64,000 bases of DNA from Legionellaceae bacterium (GCA_020831865.1 JAFIFT010000015.1:62001-126000); one strand, 5' to 3'; shown: positions 1-9,542, counted from the first letter of the stretch. Program-made: numbers and translations. The notes: generated from the sequence alone by a model not told the origin.

Positions 1-944
1 AGTTGGATATCCGGGGGAAGCTGAATTTTTTTAATGGCGGCATGGACACGCCGGGCTACCTCCAGGGTATTGGCTTTCGACTGAATAATAATGCCAAGGC
101 CTATCATGTCCTGACCATTGCCGCGTAATTCCGCCCGACGGTTTTCGGCATCTTTTGTAATGGTGGCAACTTCTTTTAAACGCAGCAGATGGCCGCTGTC
201 ATCACGGCGAATGACAAGGTCGCCAAAGTCTTCCGGGGTATTAAACTGTCGTGCCAGCCATACCGGAAACTCCCGACGGGTGGATTCAATACGCCCTGCC
301 GGTAACTCGATATTATTGTACTCCAGCGCTCTTTCAATATCACTGACAGTGACCCCTTTACCCACCATGGCCTGTCTGTCCAGCCAGACACGCATGGCAT
401 AGCGCTTCTCTCCACCAATACGTACACGAGCCACACCATCAATGATGGATAAATCATCAACCAGATAGCGATCGGCATAGTCGGTTAATTCGAGGGTATT
501 GTAGCGTTGGCTCGCTAAATTGAGCCACATAATGACATTGGAATCGGCATTGACTTTAAAGACCTCCGGCGGATCCGCTTCATCCGGTAATTCCGACAGG
601 ACCGCAAAGACCCGCTCACGCACGTCGTTGGCAGCGTTATCAACATCACGATTGAGATTAAATTCAATATTAATGCGCGAATACCCATCAATACTTTGCG
701 CATCAATAAAACGAATCCCTTCTATTCCGCTAATACGTCGTTCAAGGACACGGGTGATGCGGTTTTCCACCGTCTGTGCCGCAGCACCCGTGTAGCGGGT
801 TTCAACGGATATGACCGGTGGATCAATATCCGGCAGTTCACGCAAGGCGAGGCGATTTAAGGCAATCAGTCCGAGAATCATAAGGATCAAATTGGCGACG
901 ATAGCCAGAACCGGATTTTTGATGGCAATATCACTGATGAACAT
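1..944 (-). CDS. RND efflux pump permease, N-terminal part (cut by window edge)
   Basis: This is the inner-membrane pump subunit of a tripartite RND (HAE1-type) exporter, which drives drug or metabolite export with the proton gradient. Reading from ATG at 944 on the minus strand, about 314 codons are open to the left edge. The start MFISDIAIKNPVLA is followed by a hydrophobic first membrane helix and the family-typical segment LRELPDIDPPVISVET, then the periplasmic porter region (RVWLDRQAMVGKGVTVSDIERAL). The start overlaps the end of the upstream membrane fusion protein gene by 14 bases, so the two are translationally coupled. No outer-membrane factor gene is seen in the window. The substrate cannot be predicted. 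The family call is firm; the C-terminal two thirds are outside the window. Confidence 0.9.
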   Translation of the reverse strand, partial: MFISDIAIKNPVLAIVANLILMILGLIALNRLALRELPDIDPPVISVETRYTGAAAQTVENRITRVLERRISGIEGIRFIDAQSIDGYSRINIEFNLNRDVDNAANDVRERVFAVLSELPDEADPPEVFKVNADSNVIMWLNLASQRYNTLELTDYADRYLVDDLSIIDGVARVRIGGEKRYAMRVWLDRQAMVGKGVTVSDIERALEYNNIELPAGRIESTRREFPVWLARQFNTPEDFGDLVIRRDDSGHLLRLKEVATITKDAENRRAELRGNGQDMIGLGIIIQSKANTLEVARRVHAAIKKIQLPPDIQ

Positions 945-1989
945 GGGGGGTACTGATCTCCTGTCCATCACGTATACGAAAAGCACCCTTTGTCGCGACC
1001 CATTCCCCTTCCTTCAATTCTCCGGCAACCCACAAGCGGTTCCCCTTGCGTTGCAGTAAGGTAATGGCCCGTTTCTGGGCACGATTGCTGCTGGGGTCGA
1101 TCACATAGACATAGCGCTCATCTCCCTGCGCCATTAAAGATTCTTCAGGGATAATGAGGACCTTGCGGCTGGCCAGCGGCAGGGTAATATGCATTAACAT
1201 CCCTGGTTTTAGACGATGTTGCGGATTTTCAAGAACCCCTCGGAGTAAGATAGTTCGACTTTGTTCATCGATGCGGCTGTTAATGGTGCGAATATGGCCG
1301 CTAAAACTGGTGTCCGGAAAGGCAATGGAATCGGCAGAAAAATGGGTGCCAACCTTGATTTCAGACAAATAACGTTCCGGTACACTGAAGTCGAGTCGCA
1401 GGGGCTGGATCATGTCCAGGGTGACGATGCTGTCTCCGGGTTGTACCAAGGTGCCCTGGCTAATCAGGCGAAAGCCCAGAACACCATCAAAAGGCGCTTT
1501 GATGGTGCGATCGGCAATGTAGCTGTTGATCTGGTCAATGCGGGCTTGCGCGCTTTCAATATTGGCTTTTTGCGTATCGTATTCTGATTGGGCGGAAAAT
1601 TTACGCTGCAACAGGTTTTTAATACGGTCATACTGCTGATTGGCTTCCAGCAAACGAGCCTGGGCTTCGGCCAGCCGCGCCATTTCTTCGGCTGTTTCCA
1701 ATTCAACCAGCACATCGCCCTTGCGGACTTCATCACCATCTTCAAAATGAAGTTTTTTGACATATTCGGTGACGTTGGCTGATATGGTGATGGACTCCCA
1801 GGCACGAGTGGTGGCGACCGCTTCCAGTGATTCGGTAATGGTCTCATGGCGTACCTCGCTGACCTCTACCGGTAATAATGGCGCAGAGTAGCCGTTCTGC
1901 CCGGTGTTCTGCTGTGACCAGTAATAGTAGAACACCAATACGATCATCACGGTGAGCAGGAGGAGGATGCTGAGGATTCGTTTAGTCAT
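931..1989 (-). CDS. RND efflux periplasmic adaptor (membrane fusion protein, HlyD/AcrA family)
   Basis: This is the periplasmic adaptor that links an RND pump to an outer-membrane channel. The ATG at 1989 is chosen because it gives MTKRILSILLLLTVMIVLVF, a typical N-terminal membrane anchor. The open frame continues upstream to 2091, but that part overlaps the preceding gene. The protein is about 352 residues. In order it has the anchor, the first half of a lipoyl-like domain (HFEDGDEVRKGDVLVELE), an alpha-hairpin rich in Ala, Glu and Gln, the second lipoyl half (IKAPFDGVLGFRLISQGTLVQPGD), and the beta-barrel/membrane-proximal domains. It overlaps its neighbours by 8 and 14 bases, in an operon with an AI-2E-type permease and the RND pump. 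Confidence 0.92.
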   Translation of the reverse strand: MTKRILSILLLLTVMIVLVFYYYWSQQNTGQNGYSAPLLPVEVSEVRHETITESLEAVATTRAWESITISANVTEYVKKLHFEDGDEVRKGDVLVELETAEEMARLAEAQARLLEANQQYDRIKNLLQRKFSAQSEYDTQKANIESAQARIDQINSYIADRTIKAPFDGVLGFRLISQGTLVQPGDSIVTLDMIQPLRLDFSVPERYLSEIKVGTHFSADSIAFPDTSFSGHIRTINSRIDEQSRTILLRGVLENPQHRLKPGMLMHITLPLASRKVLIIPEESLMAQGDERYVYVIDPSSNRAQKRAITLLQRKGNRLWVAGELKEGEWVATKGAFRIRDGQEISTPHVHQ

Positions 1990-3055
1990 GCAAGCCACCG
2001 GTTTCCATTTTTGAACTGAGTTTTTGGATGCAGCCGTCTTGTGAGAGGATAATGGCGATGGCTTTGGTGGATTCAAAATGAGCGAACACAATCATCAGCA
2101 TCACGGTAATTGGAACGGACAAAAACATGCCTAAAATTCCCCAGATAGCGCCCCAGACTCCCAGGGCAATCAGAATGACCAGCGGACTGAGATTGAGTGA
2201 TTTTCCCATGAAGCGTGGTTCGATCAGGTTGCCAATAACGAATTGGACGGATACCAGCCCGGAGGTCAGCAGGATAAAAGGCCACCAGTTTTGAAATTGA
2301 ATCAGTGCCAGCAAGGCTGGAAAAACGGTGGCAATAATGGCGCCGATATTGGGAATGAAATTGAGAAAAAAGATAAGCAAAGCCCAAAACTCGGCAAAAT
2401 CGAGCCTGACCATTTTCATGATTAAGTAACTGGCAAAGGCCGTTAACAGACTCATGAGCGTTTTGAGTCCCAGGTAGGTTTGGGTATCGCTGACAATGTG
2501 GGCCATAATATTGTCAACCAGATGGCGGTGCTTGGTTTTGGTGAAAATCGCTCTGATTTTTTGCTGAAAAAAATGTTGCTCGACAAACAGAAACACCACA
2601 TAGAGAATAATCAGGACGGCGGAGCTGGTAATGGTGGTAAATACGCTGGTGATGTTCACTAAAATGTGCTGCACGCTCAGGGACTTGATGAAAATTTCAA
2701 GATTACTCAGGAGCTTGATTTGAAAACGTTCATCAATACTGTTCAGGATGCGCATCAGGTTTTCCTGGTAACGTGATGAAGCGGCCATGACTTCGTTGAC
2801 ATTGTTCCCCAGAATGCTGATGAGCATTTGTACCAGTACGCCGACAATACTCAGGGAAATAATCATTGTTAACCAGGGGGGCAGGTGCACGCCAATCCAG
2901 GGGGTGCCTTGCAAGGCGCTGTTGAAGGTATTAAGCAAATGCCAGATGAAAATGGCAATGACAAAGGGAATCAGCAAGCCTCGCCCGGCAATCAGTAAGT
3001 ATCCTACCATTAACACCAGAAGCAATCCGGCGGCAAAGCTGACTGTTCGATTCAT
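1982..3055 (-). CDS. AI-2E family transporter / PerM-like permease
   Basis: This is an inner-membrane protein of the AI-2E transporter (PerM/YdiK-like) superfamily; members have been linked to autoinducer-2 export or Na+/H+ antiport. The 357 residues show about eight hydrophobic segments. The family-typical C-terminal half includes FFLNFIPNIGAIIATVFPALLAL and the segment around NLIEPRFMGKSLNLSPLVILIAL, which carries the conserved E-P-x-x-x-G-x-x-x-x-L-S-P signature. It is the first gene of a minus-strand operon with the adaptor and RND pump, and it is divergent from recG across about 50 bases. The substrate is unknown. Its position suggests co-expression with the pump rather than a proven joint function. 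Confidence 0.88.
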   Translation of the reverse strand: MNRTVSFAAGLLLVLMVGYLLIAGRGLLIPFVIAIFIWHLLNTFNSALQGTPWIGVHLPPWLTMIISLSIVGVLVQMLISILGNNVNEVMAASSRYQENLMRILNSIDERFQIKLLSNLEIFIKSLSVQHILVNITSVFTTITSSAVLIILYVVFLFVEQHFFQQKIRAIFTKTKHRHLVDNIMAHIVSDTQTYLGLKTLMSLLTAFASYLIMKMVRLDFAEFWALLIFFLNFIPNIGAIIATVFPALLALIQFQNWWPFILLTSGLVSVQFVIGNLIEPRFMGKSLNLSPLVILIALGVWGAIWGILGMFLSVPITVMLMIVFAHFESTKAIAIILSQDGCIQKLSSKMETGGLHD

Positions 3056-3106
3056 TCTAGCTGTGTTTCATGAAATTAACTGTTATTATTACTCTTTTTT
3101 TGATAA

Positions 3107-5188
3107 ATGCCTACAGTGTTGACGGATTCTTGCGAAACTTTATCAGGAGTAGGGCCTGCATTGGCTGAAAAATTGGCAAAGTGCGGCATTCATAGTATTG
3201 CCGACTTGTTATTTCATTTGCCGTATCGCTACCAGGATCGAACCCATGTCACTCCTATGGCCGATTTGCGGGAGCAGGAATGGGCAGTTGTGGTGGGTAA
3301 CGTAGTCAAAACCGAGGTCAAAATCGGCAAGCGTCGCATGTTGTATTGCTATCTGGCGGATCAAAGCGGTGGCTTGCGGCTGCGTTTTTTTCATTTTAAT
3401 CAGCGCCAAATCGAGCTGATGCAAGCCTGCGACCGGCTCTGTGCTTTTGGTGAAGTCCGTGCTTTTAGCGGCCAATGGGAGATGATCCATCCGGAATATC
3501 AGCTGCTGGCTGAGGATGCCCCCCTGCAGGTTAGTGAGCATTTAACACCGATTTATGCGTTGACTCAGGGATTGACCCAAAGCCGTTTGCGCCCCTTAAT
3601 CAAAAGGGCACTACAGCTTGGCAGTGCTTCTCTGGCCGCCCTGGAGTGGATGACAGAGGCGCAGCGCCAGGAACTGGGTTTTCCTTCTCTGGCGGAGGCC
3701 ATCCCTTTTTTACATTATCCGCCACCCGAGGTTTCCGTCGAAAGCCTGGCCAGCGGTGCGCACCCAGCCTTACAGCGTCTGGTTTTTGATGAATTTTTAG
3801 CCCAGCGCGTCAGTATGCAGTTTGCGCGCCGGATGCTGCACAATTTACGTGCGGCTCCGTTGCCCCTGCAACCAGAGGTCAAGGAAGCACTTTTGCACCA
3901 ACTGCCCTTTTGCTTGACCGCTGCACAACAGCGGGTGCTTGCCGAGATCGAAGGCGATCTACAGGGCCGGCGACCCATGCTGCGTCTGGTACAGGGGGAT
4001 GTTGGATCCGGTAAAACGGTGGTGGCCTGTCTGGCCGCTCTCCAGGCGATTGCCAATGGCTATCAGGTCGCCTTCATGGCTCCAACCGATATTTTGAGTG
4101 AACAGCATGCGCAGACTATGGTTCACTGGTTGCAGCCCTTGGGAATACAATGTCAGCGTTTGAGTGGTAAGATGAAAGTCGCGGAGAAACGTGCGGCGCT
4201 GTCGGCACTGGCTGATGGCAGTTGTCCGTTGGTCATCGGCACGCATGCGCTGTTTCAGCAGAAGGTGGTTTTTGCCCGCTTGGGCTTGGTGATTATTGAC
4301 GAACAGCATCGTTTTGGGGTGGAGCAGCGCCTGTCATTACAACAGAAAGGAGCGGACGATGGTCAGTTGCCGCACCAGTTGCTAATGACTGCAACCCCTA
4401 TCCCGAGAACGCTGGCTATGACGCGTTTTGCGCACTTGGATCTGTCGGTCATTGATGAACTGCCGCCTGGTCGCACACCGGTTACCACAGCGGTTATCCC
4501 GCAACAAAAACGGGATTTGATTATCGAACGTCTTCGCGACGCAATGCACAGCGGACGTCAGGTGTACTGGGTGTGCACGTTGATTGAAGAATCAGAAAAA
4601 CTGCAATGCATCGCGGCCAGCGAAACGGCGCAATACTTGCAGGCTACGCTTGCTGGCGTGCGGGTGGGGTTGGTGCATGGGCGGATGAAAGGCAGTGAAA
4701 AAGATGCCACAATGTTGGCGTTTAAACGTGGTGAACTTGATCTGTTGGTTGCTACCACCGTCATTGAAGTCGGGGTGGATGTGCCCAATGCCAGTTTAAT
4801 GGTGATTGAAAATGCCGAGCGGCTGGGGTTGTCTCAACTTCACCAATTGCGGGGACGTGTGGGCCGTGGTTCCAGCGCTTCTCACTGTTTATTGTTGTAT
4901 CAGGCGCCACTGTCGGAAGTAGGGCAGGAACGCTTGCGGGTGATGCGTGCCACTACCGATGGTTTTGTGATTGCGGAAACCGATCTCAAACTGCGGGGAG
5001 CCGGTGACCGCTTAGGTAGCCGGCAAACCGGCTATCAGCAATTTAAATTTGCGGATCTGGCGCGTGATGCCCATTTATTGCCTCAGGTTGCCCTGATGGC
5101 ACAAAAGTTGTTGGAAACGAATCCGGCGCTGGCCAAAACGATTGCCAGACGCTGGTTGGGAGACTATGAAGCGTTTGTGCATGCGTGA
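3107..5188 (+). CDS. recG: ATP-dependent DNA helicase RecG
   Basis: RecG is a branch-migrating DNA translocase that remodels stalled replication forks and Holliday junctions. The 693 residues match the family length. The N-terminal wedge/OB domain (about 1-230, with LPYRYQDRT and LRLRFFHFN) is followed by the superfamily 2 helicase core. That core contains Walker A GDVGSGKTVVA, the Walker B box DEQHRFGV, motif III TATPIPRT, and motifs V and VI (VATTVIEVGVDVPNAS, HQLRGRVGRG). The C-terminal segment GAGDRLGSRQTGYQQFKFADL is typical of RecG. The gene is monocistronic in appearance, divergent from the AI-2E gene and followed by a CDF transporter. There is no sign of damage. Confidence 0.98.
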   Translation: MPTVLTDSCETLSGVGPALAEKLAKCGIHSIADLLFHLPYRYQDRTHVTPMADLREQEWAVVVGNVVKTEVKIGKRRMLYCYLADQSGGLRLRFFHFNQRQIELMQACDRLCAFGEVRAFSGQWEMIHPEYQLLAEDAPLQVSEHLTPIYALTQGLTQSRLRPLIKRALQLGSASLAALEWMTEAQRQELGFPSLAEAIPFLHYPPPEVSVESLASGAHPALQRLVFDEFLAQRVSMQFARRMLHNLRAAPLPLQPEVKEALLHQLPFCLTAAQQRVLAEIEGDLQGRRPMLRLVQGDVGSGKTVVACLAALQAIANGYQVAFMAPTDILSEQHAQTMVHWLQPLGIQCQRLSGKMKVAEKRAALSALADGSCPLVIGTHALFQQKVVFARLGLVIIDEQHRFGVEQRLSLQQKGADDGQLPHQLLMTATPIPRTLAMTRFAHLDLSVIDELPPGRTPVTTAVIPQQKRDLIIERLRDAMHSGRQVYWVCTLIEESEKLQCIAASETAQYLQATLAGVRVGLVHGRMKGSEKDATMLAFKRGELDLLVATTVIEVGVDVPNASLMVIENAERLGLSQLHQLRGRVGRGSSASHCLLLYQAPLSEVGQERLRVMRATTDGFVIAETDLKLRGAGDRLGSRQTGYQQFKFADLARDAHLLPQVALMAQKLLETNPALAKTIARRWLGDYEAFVHA

Positions 5189-5273
5189 TAGTCAGAAGCA
5201 GATGACAGAATAATCCGCATTTTTACCTGCGTATGGGTACAGGACGGTGGTTCCACAAAAAGAGAGTGAGGAT

Positions 5274-6419
5274 ATGACCAGGCAAAAAGAACGGTATCAG
5301 AAAATCAGACAGGTTACCCTGATTGGTGCGTTGACCAATGTGGTTTTGGGCTGTGGGAAAGTAGGGGGCGGTTGGCTGTTTCACTCGCATGCCCTGATTG
5401 CCGATGGTTTGCATTCGTTTGCTGATTTGCTGACGGATCTGATGGTGGTATTTGCTTCGCGCTATGGAAGCCAGGAGGCGGATGATAATCATCCCTATGG
5501 GCACGGGCGTATTGAGACGGCGGCGACGGTGTTGTTAGCGCTGGTTTTAATTTTGGTTGGAGTGGGGATTGCCTGGGATGCCCTTGATGATATTTTACGG
5601 CATGAGCGTGATTTCCCCATGTGGATGGCGATTCCGGTGGCAGTGGCATCTATTCTGGTGAAAGAGGTTTTGTTTCATTACACCCGCTATGTCGGGCGGG
5701 CTATCGCCTCGGAATTGGTCATTACCAATGCCTGGCACCATCGTTCGGACGCCTTATCCTCAGCGGTTGTGTTAATCGGTTTGTTCGGGGCGCTGTATGG
5801 CTTTGCTTATTTTGATACCCTGGCGGCGATTATTGTCGGTGCCATGATTATTAAAATGGGCTGGACCTATGGTTGGAACAGCATTAAAGAATTGGTCGAC
5901 ACGGCTGTGGATGAGGCAACCTTGAGTAAAATCGAACAAATGATTACAGCGGTGGATGGAGTAAAAAAAGTTCATCAACTCAGAAGTCGGATGATGGCGG
6001 GGGAAATTTTAATTGATGTGCATATCTTGGTGCGCCCGAAACTCTCCGTGTCAGAAGGCCATTACATCGCGCAAAATGTGCACCATAGTTTGGTGCGCAA
6101 GTTGGATAAGGTACGCGATGTCACGGTCCATGTTGATCCGGAGGATGATGAAACCTCCTGTCCGTCACGGCATCTGCCTAACCGCAGTCGCCTGGAGCAG
6201 GATATTTTACACGCTTTGCAGCAGGAGTTTCCCATTCTCAGTCAGTGGATTATTCACTACCTGGATGGAAAAATATTAATCGATCTGATCTTAACCGGGA
6301 AGCTGGTTGCGGAAAGCCTGTTTTACCAGCGGATAGAAGAGGCCTTGGCTATGTATCCAGTGATTGTGCAAATTCGTATTCTTCAACACATCGATACGTT
6401 TTTACAACATGAACATTAG
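5274..6419 (+). CDS. Cation diffusion facilitator (CDF) metal exporter with extended C-terminus
   Basis: This is an inner-membrane divalent metal (Zn, Fe, Mn or similar)/proton antiporter. About 381 residues are read from ATG 5274, which has AGAGAG seven bases upstream; a GTG nine codons earlier is possible but has a poorer site. The membrane domain has the two metal-binding signatures: ADGLHSFADLLTD in the second helix and HHRSDALSSA in the fifth. A cytoplasmic domain follows (LVDTAVDEATLSKIEQM to VTVHVDPEDD). Beyond it lies a further ~80-residue segment (SRLEQDILHALQQEFPIL to QIRILQHID) that looks like a second copy of the same ferredoxin-like fold, giving the longer MamB-like form. Metal specificity cannot be read. 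Confidence 0.92.
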   Translation: MTRQKERYQKIRQVTLIGALTNVVLGCGKVGGGWLFHSHALIADGLHSFADLLTDLMVVFASRYGSQEADDNHPYGHGRIETAATVLLALVLILVGVGIAWDALDDILRHERDFPMWMAIPVAVASILVKEVLFHYTRYVGRAIASELVITNAWHHRSDALSSAVVLIGLFGALYGFAYFDTLAAIIVGAMIIKMGWTYGWNSIKELVDTAVDEATLSKIEQMITAVDGVKKVHQLRSRMMAGEILIDVHILVRPKLSVSEGHYIAQNVHHSLVRKLDKVRDVTVHVDPEDDETSCPSRHLPNRSRLEQDILHALQQEFPILSQWIIHYLDGKILIDLILTGKLVAESLFYQRIEEALAMYPVIVQIRILQHIDTFLQHEH

Positions 6420-6452
6420 GGCGCTGCTCTGCTCAATTGGAGTTGGATATTC

Positions 6453-6482
6453 TTGACGCTATTCCTGCTGCTTGGGTATGAT
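6453..6482 (+). promoter_or_regulatory. Candidate sigma-70 promoter for the diiron/acyltransferase fusion gene
   Basis: TTGACG (6453-6458) and TATGAT (6477-6482) are separated by 18 bases, about 47 bases upstream of the ATG at 6530. Both hexamers are close to consensus. It lies in the only gap upstream of this gene. No operator is seen. Confidence 0.5.
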
Positions 6483-6529
6483 GGCGTGCAACAGGAACAG
6501 GGGCGGCAGAACTTTAATAAGGGTAGGAT

Positions 6530-8308
6530 ATGGATACGCTGAATGCACTGCTGAGACCGGGTTGGGGCTCAGAAAAATGGATAGCCGAAGGCTGGCAGAA
6601 AATTACCGATGATGAGCGATCGCTCATTCAAACGCGGGTGGACGCCCTCTTTAGCCAGGGGCTTCCTTTTGAGCTCAAACAGGATAAGTTACTTTATATT
6701 TACGCTTTTTCTTTGTTGGCGCAGCTTGAGGTGCTGGCGATTCAGGTACCGCTGAAGTTTGAGTCCAAACTCTCCAACCCTGATTTTAAGCGGCAGTTGC
6801 GTACTCAGCTCCTGGACGAAATTTTCCACGGCATAGTGTTCACCCGGATTGTCTATTTACTCTGTGAGCCGCACGCATCACCACCGGCCTATAATGATAA
6901 CATTGAACACTTATGTAATTTTATCCGCAATGAAGATTGTCCAAAAGTCGCTTTAATGTTGTTGAATTTAATTGGTGAAGGCTGGATCGAAGAAATTTTT
7001 TACAGTATGGAAAAACAGGGAATTGCACCGGCCGTCTTTGCGACGATTCTTGCGGATGAGCACCGGCATGTGGGCGAGGCAGATCTGTATCGTGCCATTG
7101 GTATGCCTGACATGCCTGTTGTGCAACGCAAACTGGCGTATTTGGAAGAGCAATTATTAACTAATATTTTTTTCCAATATAAGTACAGTGCCTCCCTGAG
7201 TTTACTGCTTGGGGCGCAAGGCAGTATTGACTTTTTGCAGGCATTGGATAAAAAACATCAACAACAACTCAAAAAAATTAATTTAAGCCCCAGTGAGCAC
7301 TGGAAAGGTTTTATGAAAATGGGGCGAGAGCTTTTTCCGGCGATCGCCCATTATAGTGAATCCAATCACGCGATTCCCATGACGCCTATTCGTAAATTTT
7401 TCATGACACAGTGGAGTAATCCCAGCGATCCGACCATGGTGGGTGAATTTAATATGGATGTGTCGTGTCTGGATTTTTTTAACAAGGCTTTTCCATCAGA
7501 AACCCTCACGTCCTTGATGCTGCAAGCCATCAGTGTTGCGCTGTCCAGCCATCCTGGTTTTCGGGTGTACCTGAGCCATAATAGGCTGTATCGGGCCGAA
7601 GAAGCCTATGTTGGTGTGGTGGTGATGTTACCGGATTGCGGGGATCATATCGGCACAATTGTGTTTGAAAATTGCCATAAAATGCCCGTGCAGGAGCTGG
7701 CCTTGAAAATTCGTCGTGCCTTACAGATGATGGTTTTTTGTTATAAAAAGCGCGCGCATCTTGAACAGGCGCATCCCCATTTGGCTGGCCTTATGGATGA
7801 GGCGCTAGTTGACATAGCGCACAGCGGTTATCCTTATCCGATGCCCGGCAATCCCATGGTTACGCTCAGTAATATTGGTTTTTGTGGGTACACGCGTACC
7901 AAATCTCCGCTGCGTTGCAATGAAGCGATGAAATTCACCTTGCTGGAAGTGGAACGAAAAATGGTCTGGAACAAAGGTCGTCAGCAGTTTGAAGCCCAGG
8001 ATATTCTACCGGTATCCATCAGTGCCGATCACCGTATTTTTGATGGTAATTTGCCTGTGCCGAAACTGATGCAGAATTGTTTTCAGCAAATGTTTGATGC
8101 CATGCTGCAGGGCACCACAAAGCCGACTGCCCGGCAAGAGCCGAAACAGGACGCGCAGTGGATGCAAATGGTCGATCAATTATTGGATGAGCATCTGGAG
8201 ACAGGGTATAAGGCGTTGACGGTCTTGCAAACCCTATGGTTGGATTTTATCGAACTGGAACATCTGATATCGTCCAAATGGGGCAAAAGGGCGGTTGTTG
8301 CGAACTGA
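6530..8308 (+). CDS. Fusion of a ferritin-like diiron domain and an E2-type acyltransferase domain
   Basis: The function is not known; two domains can be seen in 592 residues. The N-terminal ~230 residues are helical and carry a complete ferritin-like iron ligand set: E67, E97-x-x-H100, E150 or E154, and E177-x-x-H180 (in ADEHRHVGEAD). Residues ~290-530 resemble the catalytic domain of 2-oxoacid dehydrogenase E2 acyltransferases: they start with TPIRKFF, contain VTLSNIGFCG, and end with the signature SADHRIFDGNLPVPKL, which holds the His and Asp of the DHRxxDG active site. There is no lipoyl domain and no E1 or E3 gene nearby, so it is not a dehydrogenase complex subunit. A promoter-like TTGACG-N18-TATGAT precedes it. 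An acyl-transferring or acyl-oxidising enzyme is an inference only. Confidence 0.75.
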   Translation: MDTLNALLRPGWGSEKWIAEGWQKITDDERSLIQTRVDALFSQGLPFELKQDKLLYIYAFSLLAQLEVLAIQVPLKFESKLSNPDFKRQLRTQLLDEIFHGIVFTRIVYLLCEPHASPPAYNDNIEHLCNFIRNEDCPKVALMLLNLIGEGWIEEIFYSMEKQGIAPAVFATILADEHRHVGEADLYRAIGMPDMPVVQRKLAYLEEQLLTNIFFQYKYSASLSLLLGAQGSIDFLQALDKKHQQQLKKINLSPSEHWKGFMKMGRELFPAIAHYSESNHAIPMTPIRKFFMTQWSNPSDPTMVGEFNMDVSCLDFFNKAFPSETLTSLMLQAISVALSSHPGFRVYLSHNRLYRAEEAYVGVVVMLPDCGDHIGTIVFENCHKMPVQELALKIRRALQMMVFCYKKRAHLEQAHPHLAGLMDEALVDIAHSGYPYPMPGNPMVTLSNIGFCGYTRTKSPLRCNEAMKFTLLEVERKMVWNKGRQQFEAQDILPVSISADHRIFDGNLPVPKLMQNCFQQMFDAMLQGTTKPTARQEPKQDAQWMQMVDQLLDEHLETGYKALTVLQTLWLDFIELEHLISSKWGKRAVVAN

Positions 8309-8478
8309 GCTCTTTATAGTATTATTTTGCGGCCAGAATGTGGAAATACTTGCCAAAACGGGCGGGTCTCTTTATGATAAGCGGCGACCGGAACGGTAGA
8401 ATGAGGGGCGTATCCGCTTCTATCGTCTTAGCTGGTTATTTGCCTGTCTAATTCAAAATTGTCCATGAGGTGTCGACG

Positions 8479-9240
8479 ATGATAAACGAGATCAGTTTGA
8501 AGCTCGTGTTTGGTCTGGCTATTGTACTGACCACTTTATTGGCCGGATGGTATCCTTTTAAAAAGCGTTTGACCTGTGGACATCACCATTTGGATTTACC
8601 GGTGGGTGATACGCTGGCAACCGGGGTATTTCTGGGCGCTGCCTTGTTGCACATGCTGCCAGAATCCGCGGCTGAGTTTCGCCAGCTGGGTTTTCACTAT
8701 CCGTTTGCCTTTATTATAACTGGCCTGGTGTTCTTGCTGTTTTTGTGGCTGGAGCATTTGGGCAAAGAGTTGTATGAGCACCATGAGTCGAGCCATCCGG
8801 CTTTCGCTATCCTGGCCTGGGCGATGCTGTGCATTCATTCCATTATGTTGGGGGCGGCATTGGGTTTACATCATGAAAACTCCCTGGTGATCATGCTGTT
8901 TCTGGCCATTATTATGCACAAATGGGCAGAGAGTTTTGCGATAGCGGTACAGCTGAATAAAAGTTCGCTCTCCACCAGTAGCAGCATGCTGTTTTTTCTG
9001 ATTTTTGTAGCGATGACGCCTTTGGGTATTTTTATCGGCTGGTACTTTGGGCATTCAGTGAACACTGGCTCGCTGGTAGATCCCATTCTAATGGCAGCAT
9101 CGGCGGGAACCTTCTTGTATTTGGGCACCCTGCACGGTCTTGAGCGTTGTGTGATGGTCCAGCGTTGCTGTAATTTGCGCTATTTCAGTTTTGTCATTAT
9201 TGGTTTTCTGCTCATGGCCGCCGTAGCGGCGTATGTCTGA
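8479..9240 (+). CDS. ZIP family divalent metal transporter
   Basis: This is a membrane transporter for uptake of zinc or related metals into the cytoplasm. The protein is 253 residues when started at ATG 8479, which has GAGG eight bases upstream; an in-frame GTG at 8470 overlaps that ribosome site and is less likely. About eight hydrophobic helices are visible. Family metal-site motifs are present: HMLPES in the second helix region, then HSIMLGAALGLHHE in helix IV and HKWAESFAIA in helix V, with the paired His/Glu residues expected of ZIP proteins. A CDF exporter lies 2 kb upstream, so this segment carries both metal import and export functions. Confidence 0.9.
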   Translation: MINEISLKLVFGLAIVLTTLLAGWYPFKKRLTCGHHHLDLPVGDTLATGVFLGAALLHMLPESAAEFRQLGFHYPFAFIITGLVFLLFLWLEHLGKELYEHHESSHPAFAILAWAMLCIHSIMLGAALGLHHENSLVIMLFLAIIMHKWAESFAIAVQLNKSSLSTSSSMLFFLIFVAMTPLGIFIGWYFGHSVNTGSLVDPILMAASAGTFLYLGTLHGLERCVMVQRCCNLRYFSFVIIGFLLMAAVAAYV

Positions 9241-9262
9241 ATATCTGGGCGGTGGAACAGGC

Positions 9263-9291
9263 TTAACCTTGGGCGTGAACTGGGGTATACT
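9263..9291 (+). promoter_or_regulatory. Candidate sigma-70 promoter for xseB-ispA-hemE
   Basis: TTAACC (9263-9268) and TATACT (9286-9291) are spaced by 17 bases and end 26 bases before the xseB start. The -10 is a 5/6 match and the -35 a 4/6 match to consensus. The three downstream genes overlap or nearly abut, so this may be the operon promoter. Confidence 0.5.
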
Positions 9292-9317
9292 GCTGACTTT
9301 TTCCAGCAGGAATCACC

Positions 9318-9542
9318 ATGTCAAAAGCCGCATCCTTTGAAAAAACCCTGGCTGATCTGGAGCGTATTGTCCAACAGTTAGAGCAGGGAGATTTATCGCT
9401 TGATGAGTCTTTAAAACAATTTGAAAAAGGCGTGAAACTGGCGCGCAGCTGTCAAACCGCACTGAGTGATGCGGAGCTGAAAATTAAAACTATTACGGAA
9501 GCCAATAGTACTATGGACGCGGAGCCTCTCGGGGATGAATGA
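9318..9542 (+). CDS. xseB: Exodeoxyribonuclease VII small subunit
   Basis: This is the small subunit of the single-strand DNA exonuclease VII, which binds the catalytic XseA in several copies. The 74 residues have the family pattern: FEKTLADLERIVQQLEQGDLSLDESLKQFEKGVKLARSCQ, a helical pair typical of XseB (quoted in two parts: FEKTLADLERIVQQLEQGD, then LSLDESLKQFEKG). It overlaps ispA by eight bases, the usual xseB-ispA linkage of gammaproteobacteria. The xseA gene is not in the window. Confidence 0.95.
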   Translation: MSKAASFEKTLADLERIVQQLEQGDLSLDESLKQFEKGVKLARSCQTALSDAELKIKTITEANSTMDAEPLGDE

